Assembly: GCA_030595325.1 (NCBI GenBank)
Contig: JAUVDN010000012.1
Location: 1 to 34,430, forward strand
Length of the DNA stretch: 34,430 bases
Direction of reading: 5' to 3'
From: Gammaproteobacteria bacterium
GTDB lineage: Bacteria; Pseudomonadota; Gammaproteobacteria; SZUA-229
Under the pieces are notes generated by a model, which saw only the letters and a list, made by a program, of their open reading frames with translations, ran no database searches and was not told the origin of the DNA. A program made the translations under genes and the position numbers. Positions 17,569 through 26,062 of this stretch are shown in pieces. Position 1 is the stretch's first letter. Each line of letters opens with the position of its first letter.

Positions 17569-17589
17569 ATGGCCAAAAACAGCTGTTAA
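17569..17589 (+). other. Seven-codon mini-ORF just upstream of folC
   Basis: ATG at 17569 opens six codons (Met-Ala-Lys-Asn-Ser-Cys) and TAA at 17587. A strong ribosome-binding site, TGGAGG (17556-17561), is 7 nt before it, while the folC ATG, 5 nt after the mini-ORF stop, has none. This looks like a leader whose translation could feed ribosomes to folC. Confidence 0.4.
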
Positions 17590-17594
17590 AAATA

Positions 17595-18974
17595 ATGCGA
17601 TTTAAAAATCTCAATGACTGGCTAACTTGGCAGGAAAGTCTTAACCCCAAAGAAATCGATCTCGGCCTGGATCGTGTATCCAAAGTCCTTAAAAAAGCTG
17701 GCCTATCAAACACCTTTGATTGTCCTCTGATTACAGTGGCTGGCACTAATGGAAAAGGTTCCGTAGTCGCCATACTCGAAGCTATTGCAAAGGCTGCAGG
17801 TTTGAAAGTATGCAGCTATACCTCGCCCCATATTTTTCAATATAACGAACGTGTAAAAATTGATGGCCTGCCGGTATCTGATACCGAGCTATGTGAAGCT
17901 TTTGAGCGCCTCGATCAGGCGCGTGGCGATACTGCGCTGACATACTTTGAGTTCGGTACGCTTGCTGCGATTGATTTGTTTTTTAAGCAGCAGCCTGATT
18001 TGGTCATACTGGAAGTAGGGCTGGGCGGTCGACTTGATGCAGTTAATGTTATGGATGCAGATATCAGCATATTAACCTCAGTGGCGATTGATCATGTTGA
18101 CTGGTTAGGTGATAACAGAGAATCAATTGGTTTTGAAAAAGCAGGTATCTTTCGCCATGGCAATACGGTTGTTTGTGGTGATAAAGAACCGCCGACAAGT
18201 GTTGTGGAAGAAGCGAGAAATAAACAGTGTGAGTTTTTATTAGCAGGACGTGACTATAAAGTCATTACTGATTTAAGCAATGATTCAACTGATGGCTGGA
18301 GTTTTGAAAGCGGTTACGGTGTTATAAGCGATTTACCACAGCCTAATCTGTTAGGTGAGTTTCAAAAACATAATGCAGCGATGGCTTTTATGGCTATACA
18401 GAAGTTGCAGTCAAAGGGATTGGGTGCATTTCAGTTTGACCTATCTGGCGCCCTTAAGTCTGCTTTAACTGAGATTAATCTTTCGGGCCGATTCCAACAA
18501 TTGAGAAGTGATCCTGAGATTTTTGTCGATGTGGCACACAATCCTCAGGCTGCGCTAGCATTAAGTTCGCAACTCTCAGAGCGACAGGTGAAAGGAAAAA
18601 CCTGGGCTATCGTAGCAATGCTAGCGGATAAAGATATCAAAGGCGTACTGGGGAATGTGGCAACTGAAATTGATGTCTGGTGTTTATCGGGTCTGGATGA
18701 GATTTCTCGAGGCCTGTCAGTTTCTGGCCTGTTGGAACAGTTACCGGGGGAGCTTCCGAACCCGGAAGAGCCAATAATGTCGGAACAAAATCGGCACGAT
18801 TTAGCCTTAAATCAGTGTACAATGCTGACAGATACAGTACTGCTGACAAACACCGTGGAAAAGGCCTGCGAATGGGTACTGAGTAAGGTTGATAGTAGTG
18901 ACCGGGTTATCATTTTTGGCTCGTTTTATACTATTGCTGAGGCAATGAAAAAACTTTCTGACATAGATAGTTGA
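17595..18974 (+). CDS. folC: Bifunctional folylpolyglutamate synthase / dihydrofolate synthase
   Basis: FolC makes dihydrofolate from dihydropteroate and glutamate and then adds the polyglutamate tail. The 459-residue product has the Mur-ligase-like P-loop GTNGKGS at residues 50-56, YTSPHIFQYNERV, the conserved LEVGLGGRLDAVN and SIDH-like VAIDHVDWLG, and a C-terminal domain with DVAHNPQAA. The start at 17595 is chosen because the family begins with LNDWLxWQ; the open frame continues upstream, but only through the 17411-17530 repeat, which cannot be real coding sequence. accD, the usual upstream neighbour, is absent. dedD and cvpA-purF follow in the usual order. Confidence 0.95.
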   Translation: MRFKNLNDWLTWQESLNPKEIDLGLDRVSKVLKKAGLSNTFDCPLITVAGTNGKGSVVAILEAIAKAAGLKVCSYTSPHIFQYNERVKIDGLPVSDTELCEAFERLDQARGDTALTYFEFGTLAAIDLFFKQQPDLVILEVGLGGRLDAVNVMDADISILTSVAIDHVDWLGDNRESIGFEKAGIFRHGNTVVCGDKEPPTSVVEEARNKQCEFLLAGRDYKVITDLSNDSTDGWSFESGYGVISDLPQPNLLGEFQKHNAAMAFMAIQKLQSKGLGAFQFDLSGALKSALTEINLSGRFQQLRSDPEIFVDVAHNPQAALALSSQLSERQVKGKTWAIVAMLADKDIKGVLGNVATEIDVWCLSGLDEISRGLSVSGLLEQLPGELPNPEEPIMSEQNRHDLALNQCTMLTDTVLLTNTVEKACEWVLSKVDSSDRVIIFGSFYTIAEAMKKLSDIDS

Positions 18975-19092
18975 AGCAGATAGCTTAAGCAGAGAGTGGC
19001 TAAGCTCATACAGAAAAAATTACAGGCATATTCGATATCACTATGTTCAATACGGCAATATTAGAAAAAAATACAGTAGAGTTTATTAGATA

Positions 19093-19590
19093 ATGGAAGC
19101 ACCGTTACAACAACGCATCGTCGGTGCCATCGTACTGGTTACATTGGGTGTTATTTTTATCCCCGCATTGCTTGACGGTTCCGGTTATAAATCCCGTCAG
19201 GTTCAGGATATTGAGATTAAGGAAAAGCCTGAATTTCCACCACTGATACAGAAAAAAGTTAAGCCGATTCCAACACCGGTAGAACAGATCAAAAAGAATC
19301 AGTTGGCCGCACAGAAAACTGCCCCGAAACAGACTCATAAAAAGCCGATCAAATCGTTTGCATTACAAGTAGGCACCTTTGGCAGTAATGAAAATGCCGA
19401 AAAAATGCGCGATAAGATGAAGAAGCTGGGTTATACCTCTTTTGTTTATAAATCGGTCACTAAGGGTAAAACCAGCTACAAAGTAAGAATCGGCCCTGAG
19501 CTTGAGCGCAGTGTTCTGGACAATATCAAAAAGAATATTAAAAAGTCACAAAAAATTGATGGATACGTCGTTAATCATCCGTCATCCTGA
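19093..19590 (+). CDS. dedD: DedD-like SPOR domain protein
   Basis: A 165-residue inner-membrane protein. It has one N-terminal transmembrane helix (about residues 9-26, IVGAIVLVTLGVIFIPAL), a Lys/Pro/Gln-rich linker (about 35-85) and a C-terminal SPOR domain (about 88-162, FALQVGTFGSNENAEKMRDKMKKLGY). SPOR domains bind denuded septal peptidoglycan, and DedD acts in cell division in E. coli. This version is shorter than E. coli DedD (about 220) because the linker is short. The place between folC and cvpA is the family's usual one, so the call rests on both sequence and context. Confidence 0.92.
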   Translation: MEAPLQQRIVGAIVLVTLGVIFIPALLDGSGYKSRQVQDIEIKEKPEFPPLIQKKVKPIPTPVEQIKKNQLAAQKTAPKQTHKKPIKSFALQVGTFGSNENAEKMRDKMKKLGYTSFVYKSVTKGKTSYKVRIGPELERSVLDNIKKNIKKSQKIDGYVVNHPSS

Positions 19591-19630
19591 CTGAATGGCA
19601 TTCAGTGAATAACTATATACTATTGATAAG

Positions 19631-19659
19631 TTTTCACACCGCCAGCAACAGCGTATAAT
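19631..19659 (+). promoter_or_regulatory. Candidate sigma-70 promoter for cvpA-purF
   Basis: TTTTCA at 19631-19636 (4 of 6 to TTGACA) is 17 bp from TATAAT at 19654-19659, a perfect -10. It lies in the dedD-cvpA gap, 30 bp before the cvpA start. No PurR-like palindrome is visible near it. Confidence 0.5.
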
Positions 19660-19688
19660 ACCCCTTTAGAAAAACACATGTGATCTTC

Positions 19689-20171
19689 ATGACAGTCGTA
19701 GACGTAGTCGTTATATTCGTAATTTTCCTCTCTGCCTTATTTAGCCTGATTCGCGGGTTTGTAAAAGAGGCTGTTTCTTTAGCTACCTGGATTATTGCCA
19801 TCTGGCTGGCGGCTACATTCGCCCCAAAACTTGCTGCTGCTTTACCAAACAGCATCGAATCAGAAGCCGTGCGACAAGCTGTCGGTTTTGGTGTGTTATT
19901 CGTGCTTACCTTAATGGTTGGTGGCATCGTCAATATGCTAGTCAGTCAGGTGGTGAAAAAGACCGGTCTATCGGGTGCAGACAGAATTTTTGGCGTTGCT
20001 TTTGGTGTCCTGCGTGGTGCTTTAATTATTATCGTTTTCGTTGTTATCGGTGGCATGACACCGCTGCCAGATGCAGAATGGTGGCAGTCGTCAACATTAT
20101 TACAATGGTTTGAAAGTGCGGCTATCGTAATTCAGGAATACATTCCGGAAGATTTAAATCTTTCATATTAA
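19689..20171 (+). CDS. cvpA: CvpA family membrane protein
   Basis: An inner-membrane protein of 160 residues with about four transmembrane helices and the family's SLIRGFVKEAVSLATW at residues 20-35. In E. coli cvpA is needed for colicin V export and is the first gene of the purF operon; its general job is unknown. The start at 19689 gives MTVVD, which aligns directly with the E. coli N-terminus MVWID. An in-frame GTG three codons upstream is possible but adds residues that the family lacks. purF follows after 25 bp, so the two are very probably co-transcribed from the promoter at 19631. Confidence 0.93.
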   Translation: MTVVDVVVIFVIFLSALFSLIRGFVKEAVSLATWIIAIWLAATFAPKLAAALPNSIESEAVRQAVGFGVLFVLTLMVGGIVNMLVSQVVKKTGLSGADRIFGVAFGVLRGALIIIVFVVIGGMTPLPDAEWWQSSTLLQWFESAAIVIQEYIPEDLNLSY

Positions 20172-20196
20172 CCAGTGACCCAGGTCGGATATTCAT

Positions 20197-21687
20197 ATGT
20201 GTGGTATTAGCGGTATTGTTGCGCATAGCGCAGTCAACCTTGATTTATACGAATCATTATCTGTTCTGCAGCACCGCGGTCAGGATGCTGCGGGTATGAC
20301 AACGTGTGAGAACGGCCGCTTCTATATGAAAAAGGGTAATGGTCTGGTGCGTGATGTTTTCTTCAAAAAACACATGCAGCGCTTACCCGGAAAAATGGGT
20401 ATTGCTCATGCACGTTACCCTACAGCAGGGAGCTCATCATCCGCCGAATCTCAGCCGCTCTATGTTAATTCGCCCTATGGTATAGCGATGGCGCATAACG
20501 GTAACCTTACAAACGCTGAGCAGTTGAAAGAAGAATTATTTCAGACAGAATTAAGGCATCTGAATACCGATTCAGATTCCGAAGCATTACTTAATATATT
20601 CGCACATGAACTGCAGTTAACAGCAAAACCTGATTTTGACCACGAAGATATCTTTACCGCAGTTGAAGGTATCCATAGACGTTGTCGTGGCGGTTATGCT
20701 GTCGTTGCTATGGTGGTGGGTAAAGGCATATTGGCCATACGTGACCCTAATGGAATACGTCCGCTGTGTTATGGCATACGTGAGATGGAGCAGGGCACTG
20801 ATTATATGGTTGCCTCAGAGAGTGTGGCATTACAGGCACAGGGTTTTGAATTAGTGCGTGATATAGCGCCGGGTGAAGCCATCTTTATCAGTGAAGACTG
20901 TCAATTTTATAGTAAGCAATGTGCGAAGAACCCAGTACTTTCTCCCTGTATTTTTGAATATGTTTATTTTGCACGTCCGGATTCTATTATTGATGGAGTA
21001 TCGGTTTATAAGGCACGATTAAGAATGGGACAGACACTGGTGCAGAAAATTTTGCGCGAGATGCCTGATCACGATATTGACGTGGTTATCCCGATTCCAG
21101 ACACTAGTCGTAGCACTGCGTTGGAAGTGGCTTACCATCTTAATGTTAAGTACCGCGAAGGATTTATTAAAAATCGTTATATTGGCCGAACATTTATTAT
21201 GCCCGGGCAGCAGGAGCGTAAAAAATCTGTTCGTCAAAAGCTTAACCCGATAGATCTGGAGTTTGCGGGTAAAGTTGTTCTGCTGGTTGATGATTCGATT
21301 GTACGCGGTACAACGTCGAAACAGATCGTACAAATGGCTAGAGAAGCGGGTGCTAAAAAAGTGTATATGGCATCAGCTGCACCACCTGTGCGTTACCCAA
21401 ATGTGTATGGCATCGACATGGCATCACACGAAGAGTTTGTTGCGCATAACAGAACTGTTGACGAAATTGCTGAAATCATCGGAGCTGACTGGCTAATCTA
21501 TCAGGATCTTGAAGATTTAATTAAGGCAGTACAAAAAGGTAACGAAGCAATTACACATTTTGATAATTCATGTTTTGATGGTATTTATGTAACAAAGGAC
21601 GTCGACGAAGATTACTTCAAGCGTTTAAATGAGAAACGTAACGATGCAGCAAAACAGAAAAGTAATAATTCGCAGACTCAGTTATAG
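20197..21687 (+). CDS. purF: Amidophosphoribosyltransferase
   Basis: PurF makes 5-phosphoribosylamine from PRPP and glutamine, the first committed step of purine synthesis. The 496-residue product begins MCGISGIV, exposing the catalytic Cys2 after removal of Met, with no propeptide. The glutaminase domain has [11 protein letters not shown] (about 24-34), and the transferase domain has the PRPP motif [15 protein letters not shown] (about 363-377). It follows cvpA as in E. coli and Pseudomonas. The C-terminus has an ordinary polar tail. No terminator is obvious after the gene; the next 98 bp hold nothing I recognise. Confidence 0.98.
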   Translation: MCGISGIVAHSAVNLDLYESLSVLQHRGQDAAGMTTCENGRFYMKKGNGLVRDVFFKKHMQRLPGKMGIAHARYPTAGSSSSAESQPLYVNSPYGIAMAHNGNLTNAEQLKEELFQTELRHLNTDSDSEALLNIFAHELQLTAKPDFDHEDIFTAVEGIHRRCRGGYAVVAMVVGKGILAIRDPNGIRPLCYGIREMEQGTDYMVASESVALQAQGFELVRDIAPGEAIFISEDCQFYSKQCAKNPVLSPCIFEYVYFARPDSIIDGVSVYKARLRMGQTLVQKILREMPDHDIDVVIPIPDTSRSTALEVAYHLNVKYREGFIKNRYIGRTFIMPGQQERKKSVRQKLNPIDLEFAGKVVLLVDDSIVRGTTSKQIVQMAREAGAKKVYMASAAPPVRYPNVYGIDMASHEEFVAHNRTVDEIAEIIGADWLIYQDLEDLIKAVQKGNEAITHFDNSCFDGIYVTKDVDEDYFKRLNEKRNDAAKQKSNNSQTQL

Positions 21688-21785
21688 GCGACTTATCTTT
21701 ATCTTCTGCCTTCATTGTTCAAGTTTCATTCTTTAGCGCTTCATCGGTAATCAATTTATAGTAGTCAAACACTATATTCAGGATG

Positions 21786-22000
21786 TCAGTCAATATAAGG
21801 TAACAGGCACCTGGCATCGTGCAAGGCCTTACTAATATATTCAATATCAAATTCACTTAGAGTCTTTCCTTTGTCGAGTTCTTGCTTGATCTCGACGAGC
21901 CGCGGTAGACGCTATTTTTCGAAGCGCTGTATAACGAACAGTAAAATCCCAGTATCGTAATTTTTTGTTTTCATCTTCGAAAAGTGTGTGATGAATTAAT
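21786..22000 (-). pseudogene. Possible frameshifted remnant of a small gene
   Basis: This fills most of the 316-bp gap between purF and the next gene. On the minus strand one frame reads HHTLFEDENKK then RYWDFTVRYTALRKIAS (about 21990 to 21910). A +1 frame then continues RLVEIKQELDKGKTLSE and FDIEYISKALHDAR to a TGA at 21786-21788. Neither frame is open throughout, and an amber codon lies between them in the second frame. Both halves look like plausible protein, and joining them needs a single base change. I do not recognise the family. It may be a decayed gene, a sequencing error or chance. Confidence 0.4.
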
Positions 22001-22003
22001 CTG

Positions 22004-22603
22004 CTATTCGAGAACCAGTCCCATTGATTCTGCTGCCAGACCCATGGCTAGTAAAATCCACATAGAAATACCAATAGCCATTAGAGCGTAGTTCCATATA
22101 CTGTATTTATGGTTTAGATACCCAAGCAAATCATCATTGATACGATTAACTGTGGCCTGTACTTTAACCATCGGATAAGTGCTCAGTAAAAAAATTATAA
22201 CGGAGGTAATGACGACAGTATTGCTGCTGATATTAATGAAAGCACCGCTGCTTAAGGACAGACGATCTAAAATATTACTAACTATAATTGCGCCGACAAA
22301 AAGAGTGGCAAGGCTATTAGGGTTAAACTTATGCTGCTTATCCAGGTGTTCAGCACTTTTATCGATAATTCTAAATAATGAGTGGGTGAAAAAAATTGAG
22401 AAAATGCCACGCATTATCGGCATAATGTTTTTATCCATTTTTGGCTGTTGTAACCGCCAATTTTTGTAAAACCAATAAATACCGTACAAACCGAAGCTGA
22501 GTATGTACAGAGAAATCAATTTTCCTTCTGATACAGGAAAAAACTCGGGCTTCTTGATATTATTGATTATATCGGCTTCGGTATTTATTCCTTGTTCACT
22601 CAT
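22004..22603 (-). CDS. Uncharacterised multi-pass membrane protein (DUF4234-like N-terminus)
   Basis: A 199-residue membrane protein of unknown function. The N-terminal motif FFPVSEGKLISLYILSFGLY then GIYWFYKNWR (about residues 21-51) resembles the SxxKLxxLxxxTFGLYxxYWFYKNW pattern of small bacterial membrane proteins such as DUF4234. Further hydrophobic segments are at about 100-120, 127-147 and 168-190, so four helices in all. It starts divergently from the transpeptidase gene at 22774 with 170 bp between them. No operon partner is present, and I cannot name a role. The downstream side is the possible remnant at 21786-22000. Confidence 0.75.
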   Translation of the reverse strand: MSEQGINTEADIINNIKKPEFFPVSEGKLISLYILSFGLYGIYWFYKNWRLQQPKMDKNIMPIMRGIFSIFFTHSLFRIIDKSAEHLDKQHKFNPNSLATLFVGAIIVSNILDRLSLSSGAFINISSNTVVITSVIIFLLSTYPMVKVQATVNRINDDLLGYLNHKYSIWNYALMAIGISMWILLAMGLAAESMGLVLE

Positions 22604-22773
22604 AAAAGAACGCTCACAATAATTCGATTGCCCTGATAATACAACGATTAATAGATGCTAGGAAATTTTTCACCTTTGTTGTTTGCTAGTATTTCATCGA
22701 AACTAACACTCAAGCTATTGATTATGATTTCAACTATGTGATACTTTGACTTCATAGAGATAGCAGACTAGAT

Positions 22774-23256
22774 ATGAATTCAATAAAGATTAATGTAGCG
22801 CAGCAGCAGCTGCAATTGTTTGATGAAGACGGGGCTTTACTTCAGCAATACACTGTGTCGACCTCAAAAAAGGGCACAGGAAACCAGAATGGCAGTGAGC
22901 AAACACCTTTAGGTTTGCACCGAATTAAAGACAAGTTGGGTGGCGCTATGCCAATAAACGAAGTCTATCTCGGTCGGGTACCGCATGGTAATCTGGAAGA
23001 ATGTCAGGAGCGCGGTGTTGAATTGCCAGATGATGTAATCATGAGCCGTATATTGTGGCTTGAAGGAATGGAGCCCGGTCGTAATCAAGGCGGTTACGTG
23101 GATACATATCAGCGTTTTATCTATATACATGGTACCAATCACGAAGACACCATTGGTACCCCTACATCTATTGGTTGCATACGAATGTGCAATCAGGACA
23201 TCATCAATTTGTATCGACTGGTGGATGTGGGCAGCGAAGTTCTGATAGAAGAGTAG
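22774..23256 (+). CDS. L,D-transpeptidase family protein (YkuD domain), no signal peptide
   Basis: A 160-residue protein that is essentially one YkuD catalytic domain. The catalytic motif HGT ... SIGCIRM places His119 and Cys135, with the usual GCIRM arginine at 137. YkuD enzymes cross-link or trim peptidoglycan, or attach proteins to it, using tetrapeptide stems. There is no N-terminal signal peptide or membrane helix; the protein starts MNSIKINVAQQQ, directly at the first strand of the domain. It must therefore be exported in an unusual way, be annotated from a cytoplasmic form, or act on soluble muropeptides. It lies between purF and metZ, which are neighbours in Pseudomonas. Confidence 0.88.
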   Translation: MNSIKINVAQQQLQLFDEDGALLQQYTVSTSKKGTGNQNGSEQTPLGLHRIKDKLGGAMPINEVYLGRVPHGNLEECQERGVELPDDVIMSRILWLEGMEPGRNQGGYVDTYQRFIYIHGTNHEDTIGTPTSIGCIRMCNQDIINLYRLVDVGSEVLIEE

Positions 23257-23321
23257 AAGCTGGAAGAATAGTCCATGCCTAATAATCCATGTCTATAGGT
23301 TAAAGATTTTAAGGGTTTAAG

Positions 23322-24509
23322 ATGACAGATAAAGAGAAAAAATCAGAAGCAAATTTTGCGACTCGAGCAGTACGTGATGGCTACGTGCGCACACATGAAA
23401 ATGAACACAGTGAAGCCATATTTCCAACATCCAGCTTTGTATTTGCATCGGCTGCCGATGCTGCAGCAAGATTTTCTGGAGAGATTCCTGGCAATATATA
23501 TTCACGCTTTACTAACCCAACGGTTAGAACGTTTGAAGAGCGTCTGGCTTCATTAGAAAATGCAGAATGTTGTGTGGCGACGGCTTCAGGAATGTCAGCG
23601 ATTACGGCGACAATATTAGGTCTGTTGAAAACGGGTGACCATATCGTTTCATCTCGTAGTATTTTTGGAACAACAACGGTTCTACTCGAAAATATTGTTG
23701 CTAAATTGGGTATATCAACAACCTTTGTGGACTTGTCTGATTTGACAGCATGGGAAAAAGCGATAACAGCAGAGACAAAACTATTGTTTCTGGAAACACC
23801 GTCTAACCCGCTGCTGGAATTAGTAGACATAGAAGCACTGGCAAATATCGCACACAAACATGGTTGTTTGTTGGCAGTAGATAATTGTTTGTGTACCCCT
23901 GCTTTACAACTACCAATAGATTTAGGCGCCGATATTGTTATTCATTCAGCAACCAAGTATATCGATGGTCAGGGTCGCTGCATGGGAGGCGCAGTTTGTG
24001 GCACAAAAGATGTTGTTGGTGATGGTGTCTATGGTTTCTTGCGTAGTGCTGGGCCAACCATGAGTACGTTTAATGCCTGGGTCTTTCTCAAGGGGCTGGA
24101 GACATTAAAGTTACGTATGCATGCACATTCAGCTGCTGCTAAAGAGCTTGCCGAATGGTTGGTGCAGCAACCTGAAGTAAAAAAAGTGTACTACCCTGGG
24201 TTGGAAAGTCATCCGCAGCATGAGTTGGCTAAAAAGCAGCAAAGTGATTTTGGTGGATTGGTATCATTTGAGCTAAAGGGTGGCAAGGAAGAGGGTTGGC
24301 GCCTGATTGATGCGACCAAGTTACTTTCAATTACAGCGAACTTGGGCGATGCAAAAACGACCATTACTCACCCGGCAACCACTACACATGGCCGTTTGTC
24401 ACCAGAGCAGCGTGCTGATGCAGGAATCTCCGATGGTCTGATACGCATTGCCGTGGGTCTTGAGGATATTGAAGACATCAAAGCTGATCTACTACGTGGA
24501 TTGCGCTAA
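23322..24509 (+). CDS. metZ: O-succinylhomoserine sulfhydrylase
   Basis: MetZ makes homocysteine directly from O-succinylhomoserine and sulfide, so methionine synthesis can bypass cystathionine. The 395-residue product is a PLP enzyme of the Cys/Met metabolism family: YSRFTNPTVRTFEERLA (60-76), the PLP-stacking region ATASGMSAI (86-94), DNCLCTPALQ and the PLP lysine K212 in HSATKYIDGQGR. The DGQGR after the lysine is typical of MetZ rather than cystathionine gamma-synthase. Position downstream of purF is as in Pseudomonas, with a membrane protein and a transpeptidase gene in between here. The exact acyl substrate is inferred from the family. Confidence 0.92.
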   Translation: MTDKEKKSEANFATRAVRDGYVRTHENEHSEAIFPTSSFVFASAADAAARFSGEIPGNIYSRFTNPTVRTFEERLASLENAECCVATASGMSAITATILGLLKTGDHIVSSRSIFGTTTVLLENIVAKLGISTTFVDLSDLTAWEKAITAETKLLFLETPSNPLLELVDIEALANIAHKHGCLLAVDNCLCTPALQLPIDLGADIVIHSATKYIDGQGRCMGGAVCGTKDVVGDGVYGFLRSAGPTMSTFNAWVFLKGLETLKLRMHAHSAAAKELAEWLVQQPEVKKVYYPGLESHPQHELAKKQQSDFGGLVSFELKGGKEEGWRLIDATKLLSITANLGDAKTTITHPATTTHGRLSPEQRADAGISDGLIRIAVGLEDIEDIKADLLRGLR

Positions 24510-24557
24510 CACTATAAATTTTTTGATTTTTTTTCAAAATGTTTTGTCACAGCATTT

Positions 24558-25358
24558 ATGAAAAAATTACTCTTATTTGTCTTGTTAGCTGTTTCTGTAA
24601 ATCTTCAGGCGCAGGAACAAGCCTCGAATTTATCTGAAAGTAGTATTAAAGTTGTGAAAAGTCCGGGAAATCGAGTGGCTATTTTAGAGCTATATACATC
24701 AGAAGGCTGTAGCAGCTGCCCGCCGGCAGATCGCTTTCTCAGTGCACTAAAAGATGCTGGTATCAGTGATGAGCATCTTATCCCAATGGCATTTCATGTC
24801 ACCTATTGGGACTATATCGGCTGGAAAGATCGTTTCGCAAAAAAACAATATGATCAGCGTCAGCGAAACCAGGCGCAAAAACAGAAAAAATCGACGGTAT
24901 ATACACCACAGTTTATGCTGTCCGGTGATGATTATCGTAGCTATGCGTCATTCAATAGAGATGTAAATAAATTGGCTGTACAGCTGGCAATGGTCAATCT
25001 TGAACTCAGTGTTCGTGTTTTACCTGATGATAAGCAACCCGAAAAGCTTCTGCTTAAGCTTAAGTCAGATATTTCAGCCAGCGAAATTAAAGACGTTGGT
25101 TTTTATATTGCGATAACTGAAAGTAACTTATCTAGTAATATTGAAGGTGGTGAGAATGAAGGTGAGAAATTACGTCATGACTTCGTGGTTAGAGAATTGT
25201 TAGGCCCATATTTTCAAAGTAAGCCAAATCTTTTAAACCAGATTGAGCAGACTATAACGTTGTCGTCAGAATGGAAAAAGCAAGATTTAAATATTGTCGC
25301 GTTTGCAGAAAATCTGCATACGGGTGAAGTGTTGCAGGCGGTCAGCCTGAAATACTAG
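24558..25358 (+). CDS. DUF1223 thioredoxin-like exported protein
   Basis: A 266-residue exported protein. A signal peptide (about residues 1-18, ending LQAQ) is followed by the DUF1223 domain, with LYTSEGCSSCPPADRFL (Cys51 and Cys54 as a CxxC) and VTYWDYIGWKDRF, a family hallmark. The fold is thioredoxin-like and the CxxC could be redox active, but no member known to me has an established substrate. It follows metZ after 48 bp on the same strand, so it may share its transcript. The 48-bp gap has long T runs but no GC-rich stem. Confidence 0.88.
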   Translation: MKKLLLFVLLAVSVNLQAQEQASNLSESSIKVVKSPGNRVAILELYTSEGCSSCPPADRFLSALKDAGISDEHLIPMAFHVTYWDYIGWKDRFAKKQYDQRQRNQAQKQKKSTVYTPQFMLSGDDYRSYASFNRDVNKLAVQLAMVNLELSVRVLPDDKQPEKLLLKLKSDISASEIKDVGFYIAITESNLSSNIEGGENEGEKLRHDFVVRELLGPYFQSKPNLLNQIEQTITLSSEWKKQDLNIVAFAENLHTGEVLQAVSLKY

Positions 25359-25380
25359 CCTGAATTATTACTGGGGAATA

Positions 25381-25602
25381 TTAATCAGAATTATTTTTGT
25401 GGCCACGGCCTAACACTGCATATATCGGGCAGAATGCTGCAATACCAGAAAATAGCGGGATTATTCCAATCCAACCTAACTTCCATAGGTGTATTAATTC
25501 AAAATGTAGTAGTGATGTCTGTGGACCGAACCAGGCAAGGGCAATGAGAATGAGCCCGAAGATGACTCTAGCGAGTTGACTAAAAATATTTAAATTACAC
25601 AT
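25381..25602 (-). CDS. DUF2892 small membrane protein 1
   Basis: A 73-residue inner-membrane protein with two hydrophobic helices (about residues 8-26 and 40-62). The family signature is the pair ARVIFGLILIALAW and LGWIGIIPLFSGIAAFCPIYAVLG. DUF2892 is also the membrane part of E. coli YgaP, a rhodanese. A second member lies at 25743-25943, also on the minus strand. The strand order is regulator, then DUF2892 copy 2, then this copy. A weak dyad-like TGACAGCTGAATCA sits in the upstream gap. Function of the stand-alone form is unknown. Confidence 0.88.
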   Translation of the reverse strand: MCNLNIFSQLARVIFGLILIALAWFGPQTSLLHFELIHLWKLGWIGIIPLFSGIAAFCPIYAVLGRGHKNNSD

Positions 25603-25704
25603 CTACAAATACGCACTTATTAGTGACAGCTGAATCATTAAATAAGGTGCCAATTGTAATGCATTTGAATGCAGTCGTCCTTGACTAACATTACTGAATG
25701 CAAA

Positions 25705-25740
25705 AATAATTCTATAAAAATTATAAAATTATTCTTTTTT
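25705..25740 (-). terminator. AT-rich stem-loop after the second DUF2892 gene
   Basis: AATAATT (25705-25711) pairs with AATTATT (25727-25733), and the pairing continues after one mismatch through TATAA/TTATA around an AAA loop. Six T follow at 25735-25740, and an A run precedes it, so it can end transcripts from either side. The low GC makes it weak. Confidence 0.55.
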
Positions 25741-25742
25741 AA

Positions 25743-25943
25743 CTACTTAATCGGACAGGTTTTAATTCCAAACAGGGTGTAAGCAGGACAAAACTTGAAG
25801 ATACCTGTTGCTAGAGGAATAATACCAATCCAACCCCAAACAATATTTTGACCAATTATCTGGTCACCAACAAATACTAAGCTGATTAAGATTAAACCAG
25901 CAAGTATACGAATTACACGATCGATTCCGCCAACGTTAAACAT
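25743..25943 (-). CDS. DUF2892 small membrane protein 2
   Basis: A 66-residue inner-membrane protein. VGGIDRVIRILAGLILISLV and WGWIGIIPLATGIFKFCPAY match the DUF2892 signature, and the C-terminus KTCPIK adds a second cysteine to the FCPAY one. It is the paralogue of the protein at 25381-25602, and its own start is preceded by an upstream palindrome at 26016-26030. It follows the Crp/Fnr gene by 119 bp. The conserved Cys pair could take part in sulfur or redox chemistry, as in YgaP, but this is only inference. Confidence 0.9.
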   Translation of the reverse strand: MFNVGGIDRVIRILAGLILISLVFVGDQIIGQNIVWGWIGIIPLATGIFKFCPAYTLFGIKTCPIK

Positions 25944-26015
25944 ATTTACATCTCCAGTAGGATTAATGAAACAATTAATGATGGCTGTATATTAGAGAAA
26001 TTAAATATAGATGTC

Positions 26016-26030
26016 TGTGACAAAGTCACA
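26016..26030. promoter_or_regulatory. Palindrome upstream of DUF2892 gene 2, possible operator
   Basis: TGTGACAAAGTCACA is a perfect 6-bp dyad around a 3-bp centre. It resembles the CRP half-sites TGTGA and TCACA but with 5 bp between them instead of 6. It lies 73 bp upstream of the DUF2892 start and just after a Crp/Fnr gene, so that regulator may bind here. Confidence 0.5.
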
Positions 26031-26062
26031 TATTGATAACTTCTTGAATATTATATTTTTTA

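Noticed and set aside
17454-17594. N-terminal extension of folC
   Set aside because: The frame is open upstream to 17454, but it runs through the nested repeat at 17411-17530 and adds residues absent from the FolC family.
19680-19688. GTG start of cvpA
   Set aside because: The family aligns from the ATG at 19689, three codons later.
19600-19690. PurR operator before cvpA-purF
   Set aside because: No palindrome resembling ACGCAAACGTTTGCGT was found, although E. coli has one.
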